Positions 9,701 to 21,141 of a stretch of 64,000 nt of DNA are shown piece by piece. The stretch is from Laburnicola sp. R22_1 (taxonomy: Eukaryota; Ascomycota; Dothideomycetes; Pleosporales; Didymosphaeriaceae). Positions within the stretch are counted from its first letter, which is position 1. Every line of letters starts with the position of its first letter. The position numbers and the translations under genes are program-made. Location of the stretch: contig JACONQ010000001.1 in NCBI GenBank assembly GCA_014281115.1, positions 1,488,001 through 1,552,000 on the forward strand, given 5' to 3'. The notes beneath the pieces are model-generated. The model was not told where the DNA came from, did not search any database, and was given only the letters and a program-made list of their open reading frames with translations.

Positions 9701-10651
9701 ATGTCGGTGCCAAGACAGATTCCGCCGACGAATCTACAGCTTCCGCCATCGTCAGACCTGCGGAGCTCCACGACTTTCGCAATGGTCTTGCTTACCATGA
9801 CGCCGGCCGCAGTGAGCGCGCTCGCCAAAGCTGAGGAGATAGCACCCGAGGAATATGCAAAGCTCCAGCGCCCCAACGATCCTCCGCTCGCCGGCCGGCG
9901 GTACGGAAACCCCATCTCGCACGCCCAGTTGATCGATCTATCGAAGCTACTGAAGAAGCATGCCGCCAACCTATCCCCAAAAAAGGAGCATGCAGTACAT
10001 ACAGGCGTTCCAGAAACTGGAGACCAAGAAAAGAGCGAAGATTCCACACCACAGACGCTCGACGCGCTCCTCCGCGGCTCCTCCATCTACATCCCCACGC
10101 CGCCACCCAAGAAAGAGCCCACCCCCGAATACACGAAGTTAATGGCCCGCCTCCGCGCCGAAGAAGAGGCTCGCGCCTACGAACGCATGCTGAACCCCGA
10201 CCCCGTTGCCAAAGCCGAGTCCTTCTCGCAGCGCTTCCCCAACGCCACCACGCCTTTCTCCCTCTCCACTCCTTACGACAACATCGAAGAAGACGATTTG
10301 AGCTACGATGAGGTTCACCGTCAGATCGTCCTCATCATTAATGTGCTGGTCTCAATAGTGGCGTGCGCGGTCTTCATCTGGGTGGCTGCGAGGCACTGGA
10401 GCGTACCGAAGCGCTTGGGGCTGAGCATGGGCGGGAGCGGCGCGGTCGCGATTGCGGAGGTCGTTGTGTATAGTGGATATGTAAGGAAGGCTGCTGAGGC
10501 GAAGAGAAAAGAAAGGAAAAAGCCCGAGATCAAAAAAATAGTGCACAGTTGGGTGATTGACGGCAGCGACAAGAAGGACGATGGATCGTCATCGGGTTCT
10601 AAAGACAAGGTAGAAGACGGAATTCGCTTTAGGAAAGGCAAACATCGCTGA
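9701..10651 (+). CDS. Vma12/TMEM199-like ER factor for V-ATPase assembly
   Basis: A single-exon frame to TGA at 10651. From the ATG at 9701 it encodes 316 residues; a second in-frame ATG at 9782 (MVLLTMTPAAV) gives 289 and may be the true start. The central block IPTPPPKKEPTPEYTKLMARLRAEEEARAYERML is typical of the Vma12 family. Two hydrophobic segments near residues 210 and 240 (IVLIINVLVSIVACAVFIWVA; then a weaker one) fit the paired transmembrane helices of this ER protein. A Lys-rich tail follows. Vma12 in yeast acts with Vma21 and Vma22 to assemble the Vo sector of the vacuolar ATPase. The ATG at 9701 touches the transposon's TA duplication, so all native 5' sequence upstream of it was moved 1.5 kb away. 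Confidence 0.85.
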   Translation: MSVPRQIPPTNLQLPPSSDLRSSTTFAMVLLTMTPAAVSALAKAEEIAPEEYAKLQRPNDPPLAGRRYGNPISHAQLIDLSKLLKKHAANLSPKKEHAVHTGVPETGDQEKSEDSTPQTLDALLRGSSIYIPTPPPKKEPTPEYTKLMARLRAEEEARAYERMLNPDPVAKAESFSQRFPNATTPFSLSTPYDNIEEDDLSYDEVHRQIVLIINVLVSIVACAVFIWVAARHWSVPKRLGLSMGGSGAVAIAEVVVYSGYVRKAAEAKRKERKKPEIKKIVHSWVIDGSDKKDDGSSSGSKDKVEDGIRFRKGKHR

Positions 10652-10769
10652 AACAAATAAATTGGCTGTCCGCCACGCTCATTCTAAAGAATAATAGCAG
10701 TCTACGCAGAACTCCAGCTGCCATGCAAGCAGACGCTCCAAGCGCAGGAGCACAAAACAGATAGACATC

Positions 10770-13700
10770 TCACTTCTTTCTCCGACCGGCTACACCACCA
10801 GCAAATCGTCCCAATCCGCCCAAGCCACCCCGTGGCTTGTGCCCCGGAGCATGCTGTCCCGCTGGTGCGGGTACCGGTCGACCTATCGGCGGGGCAGACC
10901 CAGGCAGACGAGTAGGCTTCGGTGGCACCTCCGGTGGCCCCTTCTCTTTCTCCACAGGGCTGGTCCCCACGCCGACATCCTCACCCAAACTCGCCATTCT
11001 CGCATGTTTCCTCGCCCGCTCTTGCATACTCTTGAACTTGTCAAGCAACTCGATCCACTTGACGCCACCGTCATCCCTCACCTTGAGTCGATTTGATCGG
11101 TCGAAGCTAGATCCGGTATTTCCTAGGGTACTAGAAGGGGCACTGGGAGACCCGGTCTCTGAGCTCTTTTGTCTCAAGTGATTGAAATTGGAAGTAGGAA
11201 CATACCCGCGGGGTACCATGTGGAGGTAGCCGATTGCAGAAACGCTGTTTAGTCGGTTCTTTAGTGCTGCGAAAGCAGAGGATTGGGGCAGAAGCATAAG
11301 GAGGCCGTAGAGGCATTTGTAAAGGAACGGATATTTTTCCGGCTCCAGGAGCTGCATACGTAGATCTACGAGTGTTAGTCTAGTCACAGGTCCCGAACAA
11401 AACATCTTACATGTGAATACGGGAGACTCGAGCAGCTGTACAAGCTTATCGATTTGAATGAGCATATTCACCGTCATTTCGAGGTCGGCACTACATTTGT
11501 CAACATAGGGACCTATTATAGGATATTCGTGTACCCACAAGATCTGGAGAAGGTGATAAGCTTGCTCATATGCTTGAGCCAGAAGACAAAGTGAAAAGGT
11601 AGCGACAGCGTTGTGGCACCAGGATTTGAACAAAGATACAAAGAACGATTGCCCGTCTCTGGAATCCAGGTTTCTTAGACGTCTTCGCAGGTCTGCCAGT
11701 TCTGGGGCTGTGATAAGATTGTTGTTAAGGTTCTGCACCATAATGCTGGCAAACTCGACATCCTGATCACGTCAGCGTGGGGATCAAAGCTAGAGCATCG
11801 ATGACTTACCTCATCTTTCTCGAGACAATCTGCCATCGTACGGTATATTCGTTCCGCACTAAGGGTGACGCATAGTTGGCGGATGATGAGATTGCCTCGT
11901 GTTTCCAGCAACCGTCGGTCGGTACAAAATAATTTCAGGAGATTAACCATAAACGATGTGAAATATGAATCATCGCTATTCTTCGATATTTGTGAGAGAA
12001 GCAGGAGATCGCGCGTCACAACCGCCTCAGAAGGATCAGAAAGCGTTTTGAGAAGGGCAGGGAAGGTCCCATCCTCAACTGAGAGTATCTGGTCACCTTG
12101 TTAGGAATCTCGGACAGCAATGCAACGTGAGAAGCGTACCTTGCCTGGCGCCATCCTATGTAGCATAATTAACCATGCTATGGCGGCTACGCGGGTCGCC
12201 TCGTGTTCGTTGAGGAATTGAAGGGTGAGAGCATTGACTGCCGCTTGGAAGTCAAGCTCGGGGATCGGTCGCGGTGAAGGACCTCGTTCCTCCGCCGGAG
12301 TCGGTGTCCTGGTTCCCTTACTATCTAATGATCTCACGTCCGTCCTGTCCTGAATCACTGTTTTCAGTAATCGTGCGGATAAGTTTGAGTCTCGTCGTTC
12401 AGCACCGGTAAGTTCCTTCCCTAGGGCGGATAGTGAAGTAGGCAATTGTATCTGACCGCCGCTGGTGCCGTCTGGCCGACGGTCATCATCGGAGAGAGAC
12501 ATTATATAATCCATCAGCGAAGCATTCACTTTGATTGCTGCTTGTCGAACGGACTCAAGGTCATGAGACATTCTGGGCAGTACGTGGGTCAGAAGACTTG
12601 GTACAAACGGCATGATTTCTTCGGGGCAGATCTCGAAGAAACTGTCGATCCAACGCAGGGTTGTGAGCAATATCTCGTGATTTTCGGTTTCTAGGGTCCG
12701 TCAGTGTACACACTCTTCGCTATCTACGGAGGCATTACCTTTGTCGCCAAAAGGTGCTTCCAAAAACTTCACCAAGATGTCTAGAATCTTGGGGTGGTCG
12801 ACCTGCACATCTTGACCAGGCAGCCAATCACCATCACCGCTGGCTGATTTGTCGTCATCGTCGTCGACCGCTATAGAGGCGCTATCGCCGCTTCCATCGT
12901 TCTTCTCATCAGTAGACCCACGTCGATCCGTCACGATGCTGCTATCTGCATCGCTTTCCGCGTCTGCCCCGCTGCGGAAGCTAGATGATGACTTGTTGAA
13001 CCCATCGTCCCCCTGGCTTTTCTTGCTTTCAGCTATGCCACGTTTTATTCGCGCTATCTTCCTGATCTCACTGAGAAATCTATCCAGCGAGGTTTGCGTG
13101 GCTGTGTAAACATCCTGGTTCTCATCGCTGAGAAACTTGAACAGTCCCCCCAAAAACCGCGGAAGATATGCAACAAGCTCCAAGTCCGGTATGGAGTCCA
13201 GCAGAGTGATCCATGCTACGAGGAAGATGCGAGTATACGGGCTTAAAACGTTGATGCGTTCTTCGAGGAGGGGCAGGAACCGTTCGAGCGAGAAAGCGGT
13301 TGGGACGTCTTCAGATGGCTTCTCGTGGTCAGAACTGCCCTCGCCGACAGGCTCTTCGGGGGCACGTAGAATGGATACGTAGGATGCCGCCGACTCAGCT
13401 ACGATGTCTTTGATCAAACGATCGAGAAGTTCTGCTCCGTTTTTAACAGAGAGCTCGTTGTCGGCCGCAAGCTACATGTTTGCTGTCAGCCATCTTTTCT
13501 AGCGCTGAATGGAGAGCTAGCTGCGAGATGGTACTACCTTGCAGAGGGCGTCGAAGACCTGGTTGAAGTAGACCAAGATTTCCCCCTTGGCCACCTTTGC
13601 GATGTTGTACATGCTCTCGCACGCGTAGTATCGGACGCGGGCATCCTGGTCGGTGAAGCACGCGAGCACGGGAGGAACGATCTCTTCGAGGTAGCGGGCA

Positions 13701-13982
13701 ACCTCCTGTACCAGCATCAGCAGTGCCCGCAGGGCCAACGTCGGTACATACAGGTCCCAAGGCTATCGAGGCCGCGGCCAGCCCGATGAGGCCGCCGTTC
13801 CTAGCGTGCGGCTGGTGGACCGCGTAGGCATAGTCATGGCAGAGCTGGGAGACGATGCGCTGGATCTTGTCAAAGTCGGCCGCGGACAGCGAATCGCGGA
13901 TGAGGCCTTCGAGCTCGAGGGCGCCGCTCTTGCGCTTGTCGTACAGCTTGTCGCTGAGCGCCTTCGTGATGTTGGGATCCAT
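10770..13982 (-). CDS. VAC14: VAC14, scaffold of the Fab1/PIKfyve PI(3,5)P2 complex (seven exons)
   Basis: Exons on the minus strand: 13982-13752, 13705-13538, 13471-12739, 12690-12140, 12088-11810, 11762-11411 and 11365-10770. All junctions have GT..AG borders and keep frame, giving about 969 residues. The start MDPNITKALSDKLYDKRKSG and the block NGGLIGLAAASIALGP are the N-terminal HEAT repeats of Vac14. EEIVPPVLACFTDQDARVRYY and ELSVKNGAELLDRLIKDIV follow. The C-terminal Vac14-type Fig4-binding region is clear (LLESPVFTYLRMQLLEPEKY, LPQSSAFAALKNRLNSV). An acidic, Ser-rich insert (about residues 270-330) and a Pro/Gly-rich tail are low complexity. Vac14 scaffolds Fab1 kinase and Fig4 phosphatase on vacuolar and endosomal membranes. 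Yeast Vac14 has 880 residues, so the length fits. Confidence 0.93.
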
Positions 13983-14528
13983 GGTGAACTCGACGCGGGG
14001 GTCCTCTACATGGCGGACGGGGCTATTGCATACGGCGGTGGCGTGGCGACCTGCGTGGCGACCTTCACGCACGGCACGGGCGGTGGCAGAAGGTGAGCTC
14101 GAGGGCTGTTGTCGGGGCTTGGGCTTGCGCTGCGCTGCGCTGCGCTGCTGCTGAAGCTCGCAGGTGCAGAGGCGCTTACGGCAGGGCCTGCACGTCATCG
14201 TACATCCGCTAGCTCAGATCCGCGCATTATGCAGTGCTGCTTGCCGCCAATGCTTGTCGATGAACGCGACAGCCCTGGAGCTCTGCACGTCCGGTGCTGG
14301 CTGGCGACACCCGCCTCCTCCACGCCGCTGCATTCTCCCACGCCCGCTGCCATGCCGCGCTGCAGCTGTCCTCGACACCCCAGATAGCCATAGTCAGCCT
14401 TCACTGCAGCCACACCATGTGAGCCTGTGCCGCGTGCCCTATGCGCATATCCCTCCATCCCCAACCCGACCTGACCGGCGTCCCCTCGATTCTTTACGCG
14501 CTGCACTCGCAGTCCTCCCAGGCCCAGC
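13983..14528. promoter_or_regulatory. Divergent promoter region between VAC14 and the DENND6-like gene
   Basis: 546 bp, GC-rich, lying between two divergent start codons, so it should hold both promoters. A short GCTGC-type pentanucleotide tract lies near 14,128-14,152. Frames crossing it carry no domain. No specific binding site is claimed. Confidence 0.55.
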
Positions 14529-16240
14529 ATGGAGAAGCTGAAGAACAAGATGCTGCACCCTCATCGACGCTCGCGCCCGCTGCAAGGATCGGAAACCGGG
14601 TCTACCGGCACCCATTCTAGCTTTCACGACTGGGCCGTAGCTTTGTAAGACACACCTGGCTGCTGATCACCTCCGGGGGCTAAGCTCATCTTCTTAGCGT
14701 TGTCTGCAACTTCAACGTCGACGTCGGTATGAGAGCACTTTCTTGCAAGAGCACGACTAGCTGTTGATGCATGTGTCCAGGACCAGAGGTCGAGATCATC
14801 TATCCTCCCGAGGTGCTGTTTTCCACCACAGATTTAAGCGCCATCTGCTTCAATAGGTACTTTCTACCCGTCACTGTGACGAAGCCAGCCTAAGACCCTT
14901 CAAATAGCTTCCCGGAGCAGCAGAACACGGAGACAGTCGAGGACCTTGCATTCAATTTCACCATCAGTAACAACTCGCCAGATGTCACCATCAGCTCTCC
15001 ACGTGCTCCGTTTGGTAGCCCTGATACTTTTTATGGCACCTGCGTCTTCCGGCAAGAGTTCGACGATACCATGAAGAGAAGCTTCAACCAAAGAACGCTT
15101 GTTCTTCTGTCACACCACCCATTCATATCCTTTTATAACCGTCTGTTATACTGCATGACAGATTCGGGTGGTATCAGTGATCCGACCACTCTGGAAGCAG
15201 CTTACTCGTCCATGATCACCTGGCCGTCACCTATGCTTGGCCGACAAGAGCTTCCATTTATGGGCTCCATCATCAACTTGGATATCGCTCCGCATTTTGC
15301 CTTTCCCCTTCAGGGGCTACCAGGTCCAACTCCACTGATCTCGGACAAGGTTGCTTCTATCTACGCCTATGAACCCATAGGTTCTTGGGATATACTCATG
15401 CACTTCATGCCATGCATCACTGACTTGTACGTTGTATACGAGAAACTGGTGCTTTGCGAGAGTGTAATAGTAATAGCCAAGTCTCCCCAGCTGGCAAGTG
15501 AAGCCGTGTCCTCCTTGGTTGATCTAATCCGACCCGTCCCCTTTGCTGGTATCATCAAACCATATATGACTATGCAAGCCGATTTCCGATGTATTGGAAT
15601 TGACGGCGGAACTCCTAGGCCGTTCATTGTCGGCATTACCAATCCCTTCCTCCTCAAACGTATCATTGCCGCGACAGAGAGCAGCCAGCGCCTAAGGCCA
15701 CATATTCTGTATCTACAAAGCTTTGAAGGTCCTCTGCCTGTCAAACGGCACCATTCTATCCACCATAAGTCGAGTCGCAACGCACTGCTTGATCTCCCAG
15801 GTGGTGGGATTGAAGCACGTACTCCCTCAAAACGTTTCTTGAAAGCGGACCACGGCGTCGTTTCTCAGATCGGAACGCTCGTTAGAAGCGGCGACCAGAC
15901 TCATGAGCTGGGACCACTCATCCGGCGACATTTCGCCGAATTGACAGCTCAGTTGTTAGCTCCTATTAATCGTCATCTTACCACTACAAACGTCGTCACT
16001 CCGGGTGGGAATCAACGCTATGCAAGTTTCTCCGTGGTCGACTTCCTACGCAACCTTGCGAAGCACGGAACGAGCGTTCAACTTCGAGGGCAGAGTCCCA
16101 TACAAAGACATCATGCAAGGGACGCATTATATGAGACATTTTGTCATTCGCCCAACTTCCATTCGTGGCTGGAAATGAAGATAACTTTGGAGACAGAGGC
16201 AAGTGCCGGATTGTTAGGTTCTGGGACGGCGGGAAGTTGA
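14529..16240 (+). CDS. DENND6-like DENN-domain protein (four exons)
   Basis: Exons 14529-14644, 14698-14726 (29 bp), 14781-14856 and 14908-16240. The introns of 53, 54 and 51 bp have GT..AG ends and all phases fit, giving about 517 residues. The spliced N-terminus reads FHDWAVAF, VVCNFNVDVGPEVEIIYPPEV, AICFNSFPEQQ. That is the upstream-DENN signature of DENND6 (yeast Anr2-type) proteins. FRQEFDDTMKRSFNQRTLVLLS and LEAAYSSMITWPSP..GSIINLDIAP follow. ESVIVIAKSPQLASEAVSSLVDLIRPVPFAG is the central DENN core. DENND6 proteins are Rab exchange factors at endosomes in animals; a similar traffic role here is inferred. The start context CAGCATGG and the upstream uDENN wording support the chosen ATG. 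Confidence 0.88.
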
Positions 16241-17364
16241 GAGGAGATGAGCGACGCGAGACAATCGCATCGCATGTTCGGCAACGACCACGTCTCTTCC
16301 CTCCTTGATTCTTGCTTCAAAACTTACGACCAAGACTGCATTGCCGCTCGCCGGCTCGTCTTGATTCTCGAAGACTAGACCATGCGGGGGCTTTTCGATC
16401 GAAGGCGTGAGAGATGACGGACTGCATCCCTACGAGTACGTTCATCATTCAGGCAGAGTTCTGGGCCTTCGTTGGGTATTCAGGGAGTTGTAAACTCAAC
16501 TTGGCAGGTTTGGAGCTTATGGCGATCGATCAGTCGCATATCTTCAAAATGGATCACGAAACGACTGGACATTATAGGTCATCAGTATAATTGTGTTGCC
16601 CCAGGATATAGATTACGAACGCAGGCTTCACAGTATGTGAATAAAGCAGCTCTATAGGCAACTTTGTACGCCTGTGTTAGTATGATTTATCCTAGGGTAG
16701 CACCCTATCTACTTTTACTGATGAACCGAAGTGTCCGGTTTTTTTCTCTCTCAAGCGCAGTGCATGGCTAGGACGCTGAAGCGCATAGCCTCTTCAGCCT
16801 CGGTCTATCAATACGACTAGAAGACAGCGCCAAGGGCAAGATTTGTATAAACTGGCCTTGCAAAATATGGTTTGTACTTGCCAATAGCGCAGATGGACAG
16901 GTTTTGACGAACGCGTCGCGGACCCATTGTATCTGTAGGCGGCCGCACTGGACAAGTGATGTGCGTGTAGTGTAGCCTGCGTCAATCAACACCAGCTCAC
17001 GAGGTCACTGTGTTTGCAGGAAGTGAGAGAAAATAGACTCGTTTGTCTCGTATGCATCAGGCTGTGGTGATTTATATCAGTTCGGTGACACACTCAGCGG
17101 TCGTGGTGAGTCGTGACAAAGAAGCGCGCTAGGACTCCAACGTTCCAAGGTTGTACCTCTCGCCGCGTGCCATCTCAACAACCATCCATCATCCATCAGT
17201 CCCCCACCCGCAGCCACAAGCCCTCCTCCCCCCGATAGTAAGAGCCGCTCACCGTGCATCTCCATCTCCATCTCCCATCGCAACATCAGTGATTCCAACG
17301 ACATTCGCGCGGCCACGGACGGCACGCCGTTCTAGAGCACCGGGGCCTGGCTGCCGCCATCACG
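16241..17364. other. 1.1 kb without a recognisable gene
   Basis: 3' flank of the DENND6-like gene and promoter of TAF12. Short overlapping minus-strand frames near 16,768-16,992 have no domain or codon signature that I can support. No repeat or RNA gene seen. Confidence 0.5.
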
Positions 17365-19377
17365 ATGAGCAGCACCCAACCGCAAGGTCCACAGGGCCCA
17401 ACAGCGCCGCAGCCGCAGCCGCAGCCGCAACCACAACTACTCAAGGCCGAGGACGTACCAAAGCTGCAATGTCTAACTGAGGACCAGAAGCAGAAATACA
17501 AGCCGATAATCGTGCAGCTATGGTCTTCGATCCAGACGAAGCCGCAGAGCAGCCCGGATCACAAGGCCGCCCGGCAGAAGCTGATCGAGGTGTCCCAGAA
17601 CTTCATCACAAAAGAGAGGGTAAGTTTCTCCACGGTAACCACGACCTGTGAAGCCTGATGCTCATCTTTCACCGCTGCGTAGGCCCATCGCGCAAGGCTC
17701 AAAGCGCAAGCACAGCAGCAGGCAAACCAAGGCTCAGCCGGCCAGCAGTCACAGCCCGGCCAACCTAGCCAGCAAGCGCCTCCACTCAAAGTCGAGCAAC
17801 CACAATCTGCGCAGGCACAGCAGCAAGTACCCAACCAGCTACCGATGCAACAGCCTTCGAACCCAGCACAAACCCAGCGCCCGCAGCAACTGCCCCACCA
17901 GCCGCCTCAGATCGACCCCGAGATTGTCAAGCACGTAACAGCTTTCACCTACTATCTGCCAGTGAACGGTCCACAGCAGGGAACAGCAGAGGGAGATGGC
18001 AAACTCAAGGAAATGCGCAACAGTTACCTCATGGCGCTCAACAAGCAACATAAGTCAAAGCAGCGCATCGCTGTGCTCGACGCCGCGATTCAGCAGAGGC
18101 AAAACAACGGACAGGAGGTCCCGCCTGAGTTACTCAGTCAGAAGGCGCAAATGCAGAAGGAGTATGATATGGCGAAGGATTTTGTGGAAACGTTCAGGGA
18201 AAAGCAAAAACAGAACAAGATGGAACAAGAACAGCGGCGGGCGCAGCAGCAGCAGGGAGGCCAAGAGCCTTCGGCCCAACAAGCCCAGCAACCACCCGCG
18301 CAGCAGCAGCGCCAGCTCTCGCAGCTGAACATCAAAACAGAGCCGCAGATCAAGATTGAGTCACAAGCGCCACCGACACAACAGTTTGGGAATATGCAGG
18401 GCGGCGCTCCCCAGCCAACGCAGCAACAGCCACCGCCGCAGCAGAACGTCCACGCGCAGGCTCAAGCTCAACAGCCCATGCGGCAGCCTCCTGCGCAGCT
18501 TCCACAGCCAAACCAGCCGCAAAATCAGCACCCGCAATTTGCGCAGCCAGGGCAACCACAATCGCTCCAGCAACCCCCACGGCCCCAAATCAACCCCCAC
18601 CAAGCGAACGCGATACAGCATCAACAGAACAACTCGCCGCACCCGCAGTCCGCCACCTCCAACGTAGGTCCCCCAGTTCCCCTCTCCCACCAGGCCGCCG
18701 TGAGCGCCGCACAACGCTCTTACTCGAGCGCTGACGCTCAGCGCACTGCTACTCCAATACAGGGACAGGGCAACTTTCACACACCAGGCAGCCGTGAGCG
18801 CGAGCAGCTAAACAACCCGAAGATGCCTATTCCGCGCCAGCTTAGCGTTCCCCAGCCGGGTCCAGTCCCTATGGGTCCAGCTCGTCCTACCATGAGCGGC
18901 CCCACGAACGGCGCTCCAGGCTCGATGGGCCAGCCTGTGATTCCCAGGATGCCTCCGTTCCAGCTCGAAGGCGACGGCGACCGCGTTCTCAGCAAGCGCA
19001 AGCTCGACGAGCTTGTTCGTCAAGTGACCGGCGGTTCCGAGGAGGCACTTACCCCGGAAGTCGAAGAGGTGAGATTCAGAAAGTTTCCGAACACGAGGCA
19101 GGCTGCTAACAACATTCAGGCTGTTCTTCAAATGGCGGACGACTTTGTCGACACTGTCATCGGCAACGCCTGCAAGCTCTCCAAGCTGCGCGAGTCGGCA
19201 CAGCTCGACATTCGCGACATTCAGGTAGTCCTTGAACGCAACTACAACATCCGCATTCCCGGCTACTCCTCCGACGAAGTCCGCACTGTCCGCAGGCTGG
19301 TTCCGGCCCCTGGCTGGACGCAGAAGATGAATGCGGTGCAGGCTGCCAAGGTCATGGGTGGAAAGACGGACATCTAG
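17365..19377 (+). CDS. TAF12: TAF12, histone-fold subunit of TFIID and SAGA (three exons)
   Basis: Exons 17365-17619, 17683-19068 and 19120-19377, about 632 residues. The first intron is 63 bp (GTAAGT..TAG). The second, 19069-19119, is 51 bp with a GCTAAC branch site and is in frame without a stop, so it can be missed. Removing it restores [29 protein letters not shown], the uninterrupted histone fold. The C-terminus continues [21 protein letters not shown] and ends ..[13 protein letters not shown], the hallmark of TAF12/Taf61. The N-terminal two thirds is rich in Gln and Pro, with a helical region near residue 200. TAF12 pairs with TAF4 in TFIID and with Ada1 in SAGA. Confidence 0.93.
19069..19119 (+). 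other. In-frame 51-bp intron inside the TAF12 histone fold
   Basis: GTGAG..CAG with a canonical GCTAAC branch motif. Its length is a multiple of three and it lacks stops, so retention would add 17 residues between two helices of the histone fold. Family conservation says it is removed. Confidence 0.85.
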
Positions 19378-20392
19378 CCCTTCTTTGCACGCTTCTTTGT
19401 CGTCGCGCGTGCGACGCTTGCGGTTTATGAGTCACGACGGGTTGCTCTGCGTTATAGTCCGTGATCAACAAGCGCGAATGGGAATGGCATGCAAGAAATA
19501 ACCAAAAAGATTCATCAGAGGCTTCAAATATCGCTAGTAATGGTACCAAACTTGGCAAAACAGAGTGCTCCAGATCTTATGGTTCCAAACAGGACCCGTC
19601 AATCTCGAAGTTCCCCTTTTAAAAACATTGAAGCCGAGAACTGCCAGGCTCGGAACACGAAGCCGGATACTAATGCAATAGGGCCTCTATAATGTACAGG
19701 CCAATGAAGCGAGAGGGCTCCAGCCATTCGGGGGCGACGTGCCCGTGGTATCAAGTGCCACGGTGGTTTTCACAACCATCACAGATATCGTGTCGTTGCT
19801 TGGTCTTCTCCAGGGCTAGTAACCCAGAAAAAGTTTATTACGTTCCACGGCGGACAGATTGGATTCATGGATTTTCGGATAGAGCCTTGCGCAGGCAGGA
19901 TCCTCGAGCCTTATATTACCATGGGAGACTTAAGAGCTGAAGATTTTATACCCGAGATAGGCTTATTTATTAATAACACGAAAGTCCCATTGCACATGGA
20001 AATGCGCCGTGTTTGTGCAAACCAGATTTTACCTTAGCAGTATAAACCTGTGCTATCGAGCTTGGACTAGTTGGGCAGAACCAGTAATCCTAAGGAGTAG
20101 TGTTTTTATCTATCTGCAATCTTTTACTATATTTCTAGGCAGAAATTCTTAACCGTGTGACATATTAATATGTAGAAATAGGTAGGTTGTATGAGCTGTA
20201 TATAGTCTCTTCCGTACCGACTTATAGTTGCGTTAGATAATAGGTTGTTAAATGTAAATATGCAGATACATGTATAGCAAGCACATTAGGTCACATTACT
20301 AACACAGTGCAGCAGAGAAATCAGGCACGTTACGCCTATAGCACACAACCCCAGGCCAGAAGTTTGGGAACAGCCTTGTTATATTCTATTCT
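19378..20392. other. AT-leaning intergenic region without a gene
   Basis: The composition drifts to AT after about 19,950. Frames here (for example 19489-19692, 19692-19940 +) show no domain. No TIR or LTR structure seen up to the SR2 insertion at 20,393. Confidence 0.5.
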
Positions 20393-20472
20393 TCTGTGTC
20401 CACAACAGCAGGAGGGATAACTGCTATTATTGTAATCTTTTTATTAGAAACCACTTAGTCGCAAAAAAAACC
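20393..20472 (+). mobile_element. SR2 short retroposon-like repeat with a 12-bp target duplication
   Basis: 80 bp ending in TTAGTCGCAAAAAAAACC and flanked by exact ATATTCTATTCT duplications at 20381-20392 and 20473-20484. The same sequence recurs at 25526-25598, 36640-36765 and 48154-48261 and at one end of the Z elements. This copy lies on the gene-dense side of the window. There is no TIR; the A-rich end and the 10-15 bp duplications suggest target-primed retroposition. Confidence 0.8.
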
Positions 20473-20736
20473 ATATTCTATTCTAGGGTGATTCGGTACC
20501 GAAAAATCTCGACGTTTAACTTACTATTGTGACTACCTTTGCATAAAGCAGCAAACTCCGCCGGAACAAAAAAGCTAGTTATAAAGTTAATGAGCGTTGC
20601 TTTTAAAGCAAACAAGCCTACGGAGTATGGCCTATGCCCTCAATACCAGTCCTATAATACAAGTGTTCGTGATACTAAACACGGTACCTTTCTGCTCGTC
20701 ACCGAAAAACAAGGATGGCTCCCCAACATTTGCGTC

Positions 20737-20780
20737 CCTGATTAACAGTCAGACGCGCTAGTCAATTGTGCCGCGGAGGA
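20737..20780 (-). pseudogene. Truncated tRNA-Asn copy (5' half with anticodon)
   Basis: Reading the minus strand, bases 20780-20737 repeat the acceptor 5' strand, D arm and anticodon arm of the tRNA-Asn at 20841-20914. The T arm and 3' acceptor strand are missing. There are a few substitutions. The 5' flank (TTGCTTGACTCGATG..) is also duplicated, so this is a partial tandem duplication rather than a retro-copy. Confidence 0.8.
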
Positions 20781-20840
20781 TGTTTACATGTTGCTTGACT
20801 CGATGGTCTCCCATGACACCGCCAAAAAAAAAAACTTAAA

Positions 20841-20914
20841 CTCCCCCGCGTGGGCTCGAACCACGAACCTCCTGATTAACAGTCAGACGCGCTAGCCAAT
20901 TGCGCCACGGAGGA
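20841..20914 (-). tRNA. tRNA-Asn(GUU)
   Basis: A 74-nt cloverleaf on the minus strand. Acceptor stem TCCTCCG/CGGGGGA pairs with one G-U; D arm GCGC..GCGC; anticodon stem TCTGA/TCAGG with loop CTGTTAA (anticodon GTT); T arm CGTGG-TTCGAGC-CCACG. The discriminator is G. There is no intron. Confidence 0.93.
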
Positions 20915-21141
20915 TGTTGCTTGACTCGATGATCTCGAGTGCCTTTTTTTGATGACAAAATTTTCAATTAGAGTAATTATATAGCTGGGAATGAAAGTAA
21001 AAGCAAAAGATGGTGCTTCCTGCACTATAGAGGACAGGTGGGGATAGTAAAAATGGTTTGTGGGCTGTTGGTGGGTCAGATGGGTCGTTTCGGCGTTTTT
21101 AGGGGCAGGCTAGGCGATGTCCGGTGGGCGGCATCACCCCC
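20915..21141. other. Intergenic, no gene seen
   Basis: 5' flank of the tRNA gene; no repeat or conserved motif recognised. Confidence 0.4.

Noticed and set aside
13443..14198. A continuous 251-residue minus-strand reading through the start of VAC14
   Set aside because: It ignores two clear introns and shifts out of the Vac14 frame; the spliced model restores the family sequence.
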